NCBI GenBank assembly: GCA_023411815.1
Contig: JAEYOJ010000102.1
Span: 99,490 to 163,489 of the forward strand
DNA: 64,000 nucleotides
From: Pseudomonadota bacterium
GTDB lineage: Bacteria; Desulfobacterota; Desulfovibrionia; Desulfovibrionales; Desulfovibrionaceae
Reading direction: 5' to 3'
The translations under genes were made by a program, and so were the position numbers. Below the pieces are notes generated by a model. That model searched no databases. It saw nothing but the letters and a program-made list of their open reading frames with translations, and was not told where the DNA came from. Positions 16,332 through 24,156 of the stretch are shown here, piece by piece. The number at the start of each line of letters is the position of its first letter. Position 1 is the stretch's first letter.

Positions 16332-17009
16332 ATGTGTGGACGTTTCGCCCTGGGCATTCCCAAAAAGCGGCTGGAGGAGCACTTCGGCGTCGCATTGCCC
16401 GATTTGCCGGGCCGCTACAACATAGCTCCCGGCCAGGACATCCTGGCCGTCATCGCCGAGCCGGACGGCTCCGGCCGACGGGTGGGCCGCCTGTTCCGCT
16501 GGGGATTGGTGCCCTTCTGGGCCAAGGATGCCAAGATCGGATACAAGCTGGTCAATGCACGGATCGAGAGCGCCGCGGACAAGCCGGCCTTCCGCGGCGC
16601 CTTTGCCCGCAGGCGCTGCATCATTCCGGCCCAGGGCTTCTATGAGTGGTTCAGAAAAGGCCGGGAATCGATCCCGTACTTCTATGAGCTGGCCTCGGAC
16701 GAGCCCATGGGCCTGGCCGGTATGTGGGAATCGTGGCGCCCGCCGCAGGGCGACGCGCTGCACACGTGCACGATACTGACCTGCCCGGCCAATGAGCTGG
16801 TGGCCCAGGTGCATGAGCGCATGCCCGTCGTGCTGCGGCCCGAGGACTATGAGGCTTGGCTGGCGCTGGCCGCGCCCGAACCGGAACTGGCCTCGTCCCT
16901 GGCCTTGCCGCGCAGGGCCGAGGAATTCACGGCGCGGCGGGTCTCGCCCCGGGTCAACAAGCCTGGGCCGGACAGCCCGGAGCTGCTCACCCCCTGGCCC
17001 CGGGAATGA
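16332..17009 (+). CDS. SOS response-associated peptidase (SRAP/HMCES/YedK-like)
   Basis: 225 residues. Cys2 directly after the initiator Met (MCGRFALGIPKKRLEEHFG) is the catalytic residue that forms a thiazolidine crosslink to abasic sites in single-stranded DNA. Other conserved parts are YNIAPGQDILAVI, RLFRWGLVPFWAKD, NARIESAADKPAFRGAFARR and CIIPAQGFYEWFRKG (active-site Glu), and HERMPVVLRPEDYEAWL with the catalytic His. The start at 16332 is required to expose Cys2 and has GGAGG upstream. It is divergent from the DEDD nuclease gene with an 85-base shared promoter region; I see no clear LexA box. Confidence 0.93.
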   Translation: MCGRFALGIPKKRLEEHFGVALPDLPGRYNIAPGQDILAVIAEPDGSGRRVGRLFRWGLVPFWAKDAKIGYKLVNARIESAADKPAFRGAFARRRCIIPAQGFYEWFRKGRESIPYFYELASDEPMGLAGMWESWRPPQGDALHTCTILTCPANELVAQVHERMPVVLRPEDYEAWLALAAPEPELASSLALPRRAEEFTARRVSPRVNKPGPDSPELLTPWPRE

Positions 17010-17033
17010 ACCCGGGCGGGACATGAAACGAGC

Positions 17034-17060
17034 GCCCGTCGCGGTATTCCCACGACGGGC
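17034..17060 (+). terminator. Hairpin after the SRAP gene
   Basis: 8-bp stem GCCCGTCG / CGACGGGC with an 11-base loop 25 bases after the stop codon; no T tract on the plus strand. A second small hairpin CCGTCC / GGACGG (17070-17091) follows. Confidence 0.45.
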
Positions 17061-17123
17061 CTCAGTCGCCGTCCGCAAATCAGAGGACGGTTCGAGTTCC
17101 TATATCGGCGATGGATGATCCGC

Positions 17124-17480
17124 TCAGCCGTGCTTGCTGATGAAGCGGCTCTGAACCCCGGCTCCACCGCATACCCCGGACCTGTAGCCGTCCAGGCGCT
17201 TGCCTTCCTGCCTGGCCCTGAGCAGATCGGCCCTGGCCTCGTCACGCATCCGCGTGGCCTGACTGGTGATGCGGTTCTGAAGCTCAAGGAGTTCGCCAAG
17301 CTTGTCCCGCAGGACCTGCTGATCACGGCCGGCCGATTCCCCGGCAAGGGCGGCGCGAATCAGATCGCCCCGCTCATGCGCCAGCTCCTCGGCCTGCTCG
17401 ACCTCGCCCGACAGGAGGAACTCAAGCTCCTTGAGGCCTACATCCAGGGCCCGATCAAGCATCCGCAGGGACTCGCTCAT
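17124..17480 (-). CDS. Small helical protein, FlgN/FliT-like
   Basis: 118 residues, start ATG 17480, two bases after the stop codon of the upstream gene. MSESLRMLDRALDVGLKELE begins an all-helical protein with heptad-like Leu and Glu/Arg spacing, as in the flagellar export chaperones FlgN and FliT, but similarity is only of type and length. The C-terminus GYRSGVCGGAG...SRFISKHG is Gly-rich and resembles the conserved ends of Desulfovibrio FlgN-like proteins. A flagellar chaperone role is a guess. It is translated as the last gene of a three-gene unit with a glycosyltransferase. Confidence 0.6.
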   Translation of the reverse strand: MSESLRMLDRALDVGLKELEFLLSGEVEQAEELAHERGDLIRAALAGESAGRDQQVLRDKLGELLELQNRITSQATRMRDEARADLLRARQEGKRLDGYRSGVCGGAGVQSRFISKHG

Positions 17481-17482
17481 GG

Positions 17483-18088
17483 CTAGCCCTTGGTCCGCGT
17501 GTCGATGTCCGAACGAATGCCGGTCAGCACGGCCTGCCACTTCTCCAGCGCGGGCACGAACTCATACTCCAGCAGGTCGGAGAGCAGGATCCAGTCCTGA
17601 TTCTCGACGACTTCCATGATTTCGGAAAACAGCTCCGAGAGCTCTTCCATGCGCTGGCCCAGGTACTCGCCATCCGCCATGCTGAACTCGTCGCGCAGCA
17701 CGCCGACCATGGTCAGGAAATCGCGGGTCACGTCGATGAGGTCCTGGTACAGTTCCAGGGCTTCGGCATCGTCGGCCTGGCGGAAAAGTTCCGCGATCTG
17801 GCGCGATCCGGCGTACATGACCTTTTGGACCTTGAACAGCTCCTCAACGATGTTGGCGGCCATCTCGGTCACGCCGACGGTGCGGATCTCGACGCTCTTG
17901 ATGTCGCGGGTGCCGATATCCTCGGCCTGGTGCGGGTATATCTCGGAGAAGGCCTCCTCGTTCACCAGGACGTCCGTGACGATCCTGTTGCCCATGGTTT
18001 CGTTATCCATCACCTTGACGAGCAGCTGCTCGAGGTTGGCGAAGTTGCCGATGCTATGACCGGACTGCTGGCCGTCAATGACTATCAT
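17483..18088 (-). CDS. Hypothetical acidic helical protein
   Basis: 201 residues, no signal peptide or membrane segment, strongly acidic. It starts MIVIDGQQSGHSIGNFANLE and then runs as long amphipathic helices (AANIVEELFKVQKVMYAGSR, ELYQDLIDVTRDFLTMVGVL, ENQDWILLSDLLEYEFVPAL). I do not recognise a named family. The promoter-side sequence has AGGAGGGACTCTG before the ATG, a good ribosome site. Position between a GT9 glycosyltransferase and a FlgN/FliT-like gene raises the possibility of a flagellin modification or export function, which is inference only. Confidence 0.7.
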   Translation of the reverse strand: MIVIDGQQSGHSIGNFANLEQLLVKVMDNETMGNRIVTDVLVNEEAFSEIYPHQAEDIGTRDIKSVEIRTVGVTEMAANIVEELFKVQKVMYAGSRQIAELFRQADDAEALELYQDLIDVTRDFLTMVGVLRDEFSMADGEYLGQRMEELSELFSEIMEVVENQDWILLSDLLEYEFVPALEKWQAVLTGIRSDIDTRTKG

Positions 18089-18156
18089 CAGAGTCCCTCC
18101 TGCATTTTTTTCTGCATAAATGCCTTTGCACGAGACATATCAACTTTCATGCCAGA

Positions 18157-19698
18157 CTATCGGGCAGCGGTCCGAAGCCCCTGTAACAGCTCATGATACC
18201 TACGCAGACACGCCAGCAGCCCAGGCATGTCCGCCGAGCGTTCCTCCATCTCGAACAGGAGCATGCCTCCCAGCACCTTGAGGCGATCACTCTGGGCCAG
18301 CAAGGCCTGCAGGCGCTGCCAATACCCAAGAAACTTGGCCTTGAGGGCGGGCCTTGGCTCCCTGGCCAACAGCGCGGCCTGGCTGGCCAGCAGGGTCAGG
18401 AGATCGCAAGCGGCTTGCAGCTCCCCGGCCAGGGCTGAATCCTCCAAGGCAGCGTCGGAGCCTTGGGTCGACGGCTCCACGCCAAGATCATCCAGAAAAC
18501 GGCACAGAAAGCGACGCTGCAATCTGACCCAGGCTGTCCGCGCATCGTCCGGCGCATCCGTGAGCGCGCGCAGGCCCATGAAACCGGATGGCTCCACCTG
18601 CGCCAGCCAGGCCCGAGCCCCGGGGGTCTGCTCCCTGCTCCATGCGCCTTGTTCCAGCCTGGAGCGGACCAGGTCGAACACCACTTCCGGCTTGATTGCC
18701 TGACGGCAGGCCAAACCATTTCGGCAGGCCGTGCCGAACCCGCAGGGGTGGCAGGCCAGGTCCGGTTCCAGGCTCAGACTGCCTTGGCGGTAGGGCCCCG
18801 TGTCCCAGGGCTGTGCCGTGGCCAGGAAGATGGCGACAATCGGCACGTCCAGCCCCGCGGCCAAGTGCATGGTTCCCGTGTCGTTGGTGACCAGCAGCCT
18901 GCAGCAGGTCAATGTCGCGGCAAGGCCCGGCAGGCTCGTGCGGCCTATCCGGTCCACATGGGGATAGTCGGCCAGCGCGGAAAACCTGTCGGCCAGCGCC
19001 CGCTCGCCGGGGCTGCCCAGAAGCACCGGCGTCAGGGACAGTTTTTCCCACAGCAGGCGCCCCAGGCGGGCAAAATGTTCCAGGGGCCACCGTCTGCGAT
19101 CCTCGCTTGCCCCAAGCTGCAAGGCCACGAAACCCTTGCTCCCTTGCGGCGCGTCTCCAGCCAAGGCCGACCCTGTCGCGGAGATGTCCTCCTCGCCGGG
19201 CCGGGCAAGGCTGAAACAGCCATCTGCCGGAGGCAGCTCGGCCACGCGGCGGAAGACATCGACCACATTGAAGGGGCTGCAACCGCGGCTGGAGGAGGCA
19301 GTCTGCAGGAATATGGCCCACGGGTTGGAATGGGTGGTGAAACCATGGCCGTCCAGTCCGAAGCCCACGCGATGCCGCCCCAGGCACGAGGCCAGCAGCT
19401 TGGCCGTGACGGTGGGCGTCAGATTTACAACTCGGCAGTCGGTATATTCCGTGGTCACTTGCGCGAGATAGCGTGTGAGAACCGCCAGCCCTTCGCGCCA
19501 ATCACGATCCAGGGAAGCCAGCAGGGCCGCGCCCGGTAGCGGATAGACACCATCCAGGCCGGACAGGACCTCCGCGGCGGGCCGAAAGTTGTCCAGACAG
19601 ACCAGGCCGGTTCTGCCCTGAGCCGCAAGGCCGCTCAGGACGGGCTGAGTCTGCAGCAGATCCCCGAAGCGAGTAAGATTGATGATCAAGGTATCCAT
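18157..19698 (-). CDS. Glycosyltransferase family 9 (heptosyltransferase-like) with a C-terminal helical extension
   Basis: 513 residues. Residues 1-350 are GT9/GT-B: MDTLIINLTRFGDLLQTQPV at the N-terminus, QLGASEDRRRWPLEHFARLG, TPVLLGSPGERALADRF and LVTNDTGTMHLAAGLDVPIV, the nucleotide-sugar motif. CHPCGFGTACRNGLACRQAI is a Cys-rich insert near residues 320-345. Beyond about 350 is a 160-residue Leu/Gln-rich helical tail not present in LPS heptosyltransferases. The family transfers heptose or related sugars from ADP or other nucleotides. Genes downstream (acidic protein, FlgN/FliT-like) suggest a role other than the core LPS pathway, perhaps protein glycosylation. Confidence 0.85.
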   Translation of the reverse strand: MDTLIINLTRFGDLLQTQPVLSGLAAQGRTGLVCLDNFRPAAEVLSGLDGVYPLPGAALLASLDRDWREGLAVLTRYLAQVTTEYTDCRVVNLTPTVTAKLLASCLGRHRVGFGLDGHGFTTHSNPWAIFLQTASSSRGCSPFNVVDVFRRVAELPPADGCFSLARPGEEDISATGSALAGDAPQGSKGFVALQLGASEDRRRWPLEHFARLGRLLWEKLSLTPVLLGSPGERALADRFSALADYPHVDRIGRTSLPGLAATLTCCRLLVTNDTGTMHLAAGLDVPIVAIFLATAQPWDTGPYRQGSLSLEPDLACHPCGFGTACRNGLACRQAIKPEVVFDLVRSRLEQGAWSREQTPGARAWLAQVEPSGFMGLRALTDAPDDARTAWVRLQRRFLCRFLDDLGVEPSTQGSDAALEDSALAGELQAACDLLTLLASQAALLAREPRPALKAKFLGYWQRLQALLAQSDRLKVLGGMLLFEMEERSADMPGLLACLRRYHELLQGLRTAAR

Positions 19699-20050
19699 TG
19701 GCTACTTCCGCATTCAATTACAAGGCCAAAACGGATTCCCGTCATCACGCCCCGCAAGGTCTCCCGGACGCGCTTGCGGGAGATCGCGAGAATGGCCGAA
19801 TCGCCCGCGAAGCGAACAGCGGCAAGGATGCACTGTTTGAGCCTGGAAGCGGCGAGTGCGCCGAGCCGCAGCAGAGCCTCAATCGACAGTTGAAAAGCAA
19901 CCCTGACCTTATCAGCTCCGCAACCCCCAAGTGACTCCCAAGCATTGTTCACTGAAGCTTCGCGTCCTGCGGCCCATCCAGGACCGCGCCACATGCCTTT
20001 CACCGGCGATCAAGAGCCTGATGCAATCGCGCATTATCCTTTTAATGTCA
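19699..20050. other. Intergenic region between the GT9 and TetR genes
   Basis: About 350 bases. A minus-strand ORF of 105 codons (19686-20003) overlaps the GT9 start by 13 bases but shows no recognisable family, no ribosome site and an Arg/Ala-rich composition, so I do not call it a gene. A weak CTCCCG / CGGGAG hairpin lies around 19760. Confidence 0.4.
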
Positions 20051-20079
20051 TTGACAATATTGATCCGTACGGATACTTG
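20051..20079 (+). promoter_or_regulatory. Promoter with a central palindrome upstream of tetR (candidate operator)
   Basis: TTGACA (20051-20056), 17-bp spacer and a weak -10 TACTTG (20074-20079). The spacer contains the perfect 12-bp palindrome ATCCGTACGGAT (20063-20074). A repressor bound there would block RNA polymerase, as expected for TetR autoregulation. Confidence 0.5.
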
Positions 20080-20109
20080 TAAGAGGAATAATCAGCAGCA
20101 GTATACTTT

Positions 20110-20682
20110 ATGGAAAAGATCACTCCCATACTGAACGCCGCACGCGATCTGTTCGCCGAAAAAGGCTTCGATCAGACTCCCATTGCCGAGATCGCCAAGA
20201 AAGCCGGGGTTGCGGGCGGAACAATCATCTACCATTTCAAGAGCAAGGAAAACCTGCTCTTCATTCTCATCCGCCAGATCCTCTATTCACTCTTTCGCCA
20301 ATCCCAGAGCGAAACCAGCACCGCATCGAACGGGTTGAAGGCCGTCGAAGGGTATATCGGCGCGTTCTTCTCCTTCATGGAGGAACGCGAAAATGATTTC
20401 ATGGTCCTGCTCAAAACCAACCCCTTCGAAGTCATCAACCACAAAGAGCACCCCAACGCCGACATCAGATTGATCTTCGATGGTTATCTGAACCTCCTCG
20501 TGGACGCCATCAAGCGCGGTCAGGTCGATGGCAGCATACGCGACGGCCAGCCCGCGGACTTGGCTAGGTCAATCTCAGCCACTCTTTTCGGCTCAGCCCA
20601 GCTCAAACTCGTCTTCGGCGACAGCTGCACGACCCTCAAGGACTCGGCACTGCACTTCACCCGAGCCGGCCTGCAAAAGTAA
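20110..20682 (+). CDS. TetR/AcrR-family transcriptional regulator
   Basis: 190 residues. The N-terminal helix-turn-helix is canonical: ILNAARDLFAEKGFDQTPIA, EIAKKAGVAGGTIIYHFKSK, ENLLFILI. The C-terminal ligand domain (residues 60-190) is variable, as usual, and gives no clue to the inducer. No Shine-Dalgarno sequence is seen near the ATG at 20110, and a stop codon lies in frame just upstream, so the start is bounded. A palindrome within its promoter (20063-20074) suggests autoregulation. Its target is unclear: the chemoreceptor gene downstream is 300 bases away. Confidence 0.88.
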   Translation: MEKITPILNAARDLFAEKGFDQTPIAEIAKKAGVAGGTIIYHFKSKENLLFILIRQILYSLFRQSQSETSTASNGLKAVEGYIGAFFSFMEERENDFMVLLKTNPFEVINHKEHPNADIRLIFDGYLNLLVDAIKRGQVDGSIRDGQPADLARSISATLFGSAQLKLVFGDSCTTLKDSALHFTRAGLQK

Positions 20683-20991
20683 AGAAATCAACACCGCCCT
20701 CAATGGGACTTTCAGGCTCCTGGGTAGTCTTGCCTGATCGAATTGCCCTTTTCTTCACAACCGCCCACGTAACATTACCGACTCTTGTTTACTTCTTTCA
20801 CATGATTTGATATCGGTGAAGGCATCTTCCATCACAACAACGTTATTCAATGCTTCTGATATTATTGACCAAGCATACCATGTTTGGCTTAAAAATAGCT
20901 ATTGGCCTATTTCGGCACACACCATGCCACCGCAAAGCTTTCATGATCCATGATTAACGCCCACAGGCAATCAAATGAAAAGGGTTCAACC
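20683..20991. other. Intergenic region before the chemoreceptor gene
   Basis: About 310 bases, more AT-rich than the flanks. It presumably holds the chemoreceptor promoter. I find neither a convincing sigma-28 (TAAAGTTT/GCCGATAA) nor a sigma-54 consensus. Confidence 0.4.
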
Positions 20992-23058
20992 ATGCGCTGG
21001 AGCGATCTCGGACTAAAGTGGAAGTTCACTATTGGCTTTGGCTCTGTACTGGCTTTACTCCTGGCCCTTGGTGCATGGTGTCTGCTGGGCATAGGCGGCA
21101 CAGTCGAAGATGCCGAGGAAGTCATCGGAGGAAACAGGCTGCGTGCTGAGTTCGTGCAGAAAATAGTCGATCACCTCAATTGGGCCAACACCGTGTCCAA
21201 CTATCTCAACGATACGAGCGTGGCTGAATTGAATGCCCAGACCGACCCGCGCCATTGCGGATTCGGCAAGTGGTACTATGGCGACGAGCGCATCAAGGCC
21301 GAGACGCTCATTCCCGCAATCAAGCCCTTGCTCCAGCGCATCGAGCAACCCCACAGGCTGCTGCACGAATCGGCCGCGCAGATCAACGCCAAGCGGGTCC
21401 AGGTCGATCCAGCCCTGGGCAACTTCCTGCGCGAAAAGAAGGTCGATCACCTCCTTTGGGTAAGTCATGTCAATGAAGCCCTTACGGCTGGAAACGGCAC
21501 CAGGGCCCAGGTTCAGACCGATCCCAGGCAATGCAGCCTCGGCCAGTGGCTCTATTCCGAACAGACGGCCAAGCTGCGCGCCGCCGATCCGGCCCTGGAC
21601 GCAGTCCTGGCCCTGATATTCGCTCCGCACGAGGCCCTGCACGGCAGCGTGCTGACAGTCAACGCCAACATCGCGTCCCGCCGGCTCGATCAGGCCATGG
21701 CCGTCTACCGCAATGAAACAATACCCGCCGCCCACGCCACCTTGGAGGCCTTGGATAAGGTTATCGGCCTGCATGACACCCGACTGCAAAGCCTAGAGGA
21801 GGCCCGGGCCGTCTATGCCACCCAGACGCTGCCCAACCTTCGGGCCGTCCAGGAGATGTTGACGGATATTCGCGCAGTCGTGGACGAGAACATCATGACC
21901 GACGAACGCATGCTCGCGGACGCCCACACCACGCGCATAGGCGTGCTGGTGGCGGCCGCCGTCGCCCTGCCCCTCGGCGTGCTCCTGGCCATGGTAATCG
22001 CCCGCGGCATCATGGGGCCCATGCGTCAAAGCTCGGAGCTGGCCGGAAACATCGCCAGCGGCAATCTCGATGCGAGTCTGGACATCCACCAGCGCGACGA
22101 GATCGGCGTAATGATCGATGCCCTGCGAGACATGGTCGCCAAGCTGCGCGACGTGGTGGGCGAGGTGACCTCCGCGGCAGACAACGTGGCTTCCGGCAGC
22201 CAGGAGCTTTCCGCCTCCTCCGAGTCCATGTCGCAATCCACGTCGGAACAGGCCGCCAGTGTGGAGGAAATTACCGCCTCCATGGAGGAGATGGCCGCGA
22301 GCATCCGCCAGAATGCCGAGAACGCCGTCCAGACCGAGAAGACCGCCCTGCGGGTGGCCGAGGAGGCCGAACAGGGTGGCGAGGCCGTGGACCGGACGGT
22401 GCAGGCCATGAAGGATATCGCCCATAAAATCACCATCATCGAGGAGATCGCCCGCCAGACGAATCTGCTGGCCTTGAACGCGGCCATCGAGGCGGCTCGT
22501 GCCGGCGAGGCTGGCCGCGGATTCGCCGTCGTCGCGGCGGAAGTCCGCAAGCTGGCCGAACGTAGCGGCGCGGCGGCAGCGGAAATCAGCGAGCTGTCCA
22601 CCCACAGCGTGGACGTAGCCGTTCACGCTGGCGAGATGCTGCGCAAGATCGTGCCCGACATCCGCAAGACAGCCGATCTGATCCAGGAAATCGCGGCAAC
22701 CAGCAAAGAGCAGGATGTCGGCGCCGATCAGGTCAACCGCGCGGTGCAGCAACTGGACATCGTCGTGCAGCAGAACGCCGCCGCGGCCGAAGAGATGGCT
22801 TCGACAGCCGAGGAGCTCTCCAGCCAGTCCGAGCAGCTGCTGCAGACCATCGCCTTCTTCAAGTTCTCGGCCGCTCGCGATCAGCACCGCTCCAAGTCCA
22901 GGGAAACGCTGGCCGCCCCGCGACACGGGAAGCAGCCTGCCGGGATGATCATGGGTGCGGCACCCGTAAAAATCGCCAACGCGGCTTCCCGTTCCGCAGT
23001 CGCAGTCAGTGCGGCCAAGGGGGCGGATGCGCGGGATTTGGAATTCAAGCGGTTTTAG
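20992..23058 (+). CDS. Methyl-accepting chemotaxis protein with tandem CZB-like domains between its membrane segments
   Basis: 688 residues, ATG 20992 preceded by AAAAGGG. TM1 is near residues 10-32 and TM2 near 313-340. Between them lie two related modules with the CZB pattern: FVQKIVDHLNWANTVSNYL with DPRHCGFGKWYYGDE (Cys89) and PHRLLHESA; then KKVDHLLWVSHVNEALTAG with DPRQCSLGQWLYSE (Cys181) and PHEALHGSV. CZB domains bind zinc through one Cys and three His. HAMP follows, then a long signalling hairpin with IARQTNLLALNAAIEAARAG, EAGRGFAVVAAEVRKLAERS and terminal FFKFSAA. It would relay an extracytoplasmic signal, perhaps metal, pH or oxidant, to CheA/CheW. It is monocistronic. Confidence 0.95.
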   Translation: MRWSDLGLKWKFTIGFGSVLALLLALGAWCLLGIGGTVEDAEEVIGGNRLRAEFVQKIVDHLNWANTVSNYLNDTSVAELNAQTDPRHCGFGKWYYGDERIKAETLIPAIKPLLQRIEQPHRLLHESAAQINAKRVQVDPALGNFLREKKVDHLLWVSHVNEALTAGNGTRAQVQTDPRQCSLGQWLYSEQTAKLRAADPALDAVLALIFAPHEALHGSVLTVNANIASRRLDQAMAVYRNETIPAAHATLEALDKVIGLHDTRLQSLEEARAVYATQTLPNLRAVQEMLTDIRAVVDENIMTDERMLADAHTTRIGVLVAAAVALPLGVLLAMVIARGIMGPMRQSSELAGNIASGNLDASLDIHQRDEIGVMIDALRDMVAKLRDVVGEVTSAADNVASGSQELSASSESMSQSTSEQAASVEEITASMEEMAASIRQNAENAVQTEKTALRVAEEAEQGGEAVDRTVQAMKDIAHKITIIEEIARQTNLLALNAAIEAARAGEAGRGFAVVAAEVRKLAERSGAAAAEISELSTHSVDVAVHAGEMLRKIVPDIRKTADLIQEIAATSKEQDVGADQVNRAVQQLDIVVQQNAAAAEEMASTAEELSSQSEQLLQTIAFFKFSAARDQHRSKSRETLAAPRHGKQPAGMIMGAAPVKIANAASRSAVAVSAAKGADARDLEFKRF

Positions 23059-23151
23059 CTTTGAGAATCATTTGAGCATCAAAGGATGCATGCGAGCCCG
23101 CTGCCAGAGCCGCCGGGCTCCGAAACATAGGATCATTTTGGGCCGTTTTGG

Positions 23152-23178
23152 GCCGGGAGAGGCGAAACCTCTCCCGGC
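23152..23178. terminator. Strong hairpin between convergent genes
   Basis: Perfect 11-bp stem GCCGGGAGAGG / CCTCTCCCGGC, loop CGAAA. No T tract on either strand, but its position between the chemoreceptor and ZraP-like stop codons suggests a shared terminator or RNA 3' end. Confidence 0.55.
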
Positions 23179-23233
23179 TCGAAAACAAGTACAAGGCTGA
23201 CTGTAACGATCCGCCAACGAGCGGACCCCGCAT

Positions 23234-23749
23234 CTACTCGCTGTCCAGGTCGTCAGGGCTCGGCCCGCCACCGGAGCCGCCGCCATGGCCTCCGCTCATC
23301 ATGGGGCAGCCGCCGCCCATGCCTCCTCCCATTCCTCCTCCCATGCCGCCCATGCGGCCCATGCCCCAGACCGGAACGCCTGTCTTCATGAGCTGCTGGC
23401 GCATTTCGACTTCAGCCAACACCTTGCGCTCGGTTAGTCCCGCGATGTCGCGGGCCAGGGTCTTGATCCTGCCCTGATCCGGGCTATCGGCAACGCTCAG
23501 GGCCTTCAGCTCCAACTGCTTGGCCTTGATCTGCTGCTTCAGCATCCAGACGTTCTTGCCCTGGCTGGCGTAGATCTTCTGCGCGGCCTGGGTCTGTTCT
23601 GGCGTAAGCCCGAATGGCTTCGCGGCCACGGCCTTGCCGGCTCCGCCGCCGTGGGCCGAGTGGTCCCGAGCCTGCGCGGCCGCGTACATCGGGGCCGACA
23701 GGATCAGCAAGCCTAAAACCGTCGACATTGCGAGTCGTGCCAGACGCAT
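23234..23749 (-). CDS. Periplasmic ZraP/Spy-CpxP-like protein with Met/Gly-rich tail
   Basis: 171 residues. A signal peptide (MRLARLAMSTVLGLLILSAP, cleavage near AAAQA) precedes a His-containing segment, DHSAHGGGAGKA. Then comes the helical Spy/CpxP/ZraP core, LTPEQTQAAQKIYASQGKNV, with RQQLMKTGVPVWGMG. The C-terminus is a repeated MGGMGGGMGGG tail with GGGCPMMSGGHGGG, rich in Met, Cys and His and suited to soft-metal binding. ZraP proteins are periplasmic zinc-responsive chaperones. AAGGAG precedes the ATG. It converges with the chemoreceptor gene, whose CZB-like domains also suggest metals, but there is no direct link. Confidence 0.85.
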   Translation of the reverse strand: MRLARLAMSTVLGLLILSAPMYAAAQARDHSAHGGGAGKAVAAKPFGLTPEQTQAAQKIYASQGKNVWMLKQQIKAKQLELKALSVADSPDQGRIKTLARDIAGLTERKVLAEVEMRQQLMKTGVPVWGMGRMGGMGGGMGGGMGGGCPMMSGGHGGGSGGGPSPDDLDSE

Positions 23750-24156
23750 CGGATTCTCCTTGGCTTAGGTGTTGCGACACCTGACACGGAATTGCCCGTC
23801 TCAGGTCAGCCGGGGTCCTCCACCAAACATACCGCTCCTGGGGCAAGGCGCAAGCACCGGGCGGCCCATCGTCCCGATCGCGGCGGGTAGCGCCGTCGCG
23901 CGTATCGACGATTGTCCAGTGCATGGCATTCCGGTATAGACAAAGATATTGATCACGCATATGCCTTGTTAAGCTGTTTCAACCTCTTGAATGGTGACAG
24001 CGGGCCTGTACCCGCGCGAATCAGGCGCCACTCGGAATCGTTCTTTCCGGTCGAACCGTATCTGAATCGTCACCAGGCCTCTCTATAAATGCATAGATGA
24101 TCCCGTGCAGCTTGCTCTTCCGCAATATCTGTTCACGCCAAAAACGGAGTTTCGCA
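23750..24156. other. Intergenic region between divergent zraP-like and polyamine transporter genes
   Basis: About 400 bases. No ORF with similarity. It must contain the two divergent promoters, but I see no confident consensus. The leader of the binding-protein gene has GGAG before the ATG. Confidence 0.4.

Noticed and set aside
17070..17110. GGTTCGAGTTCC looking like a tRNA T-arm
   Set aside because: No acceptor stem, anticodon arm or CCA end could be built around it.
19686..20003. A 105-codon minus-strand ORF next to the GT9 gene
   Set aside because: Arg/Ala-rich composition, no ribosome site, no recognisable family, and it overlaps the GT9 start.
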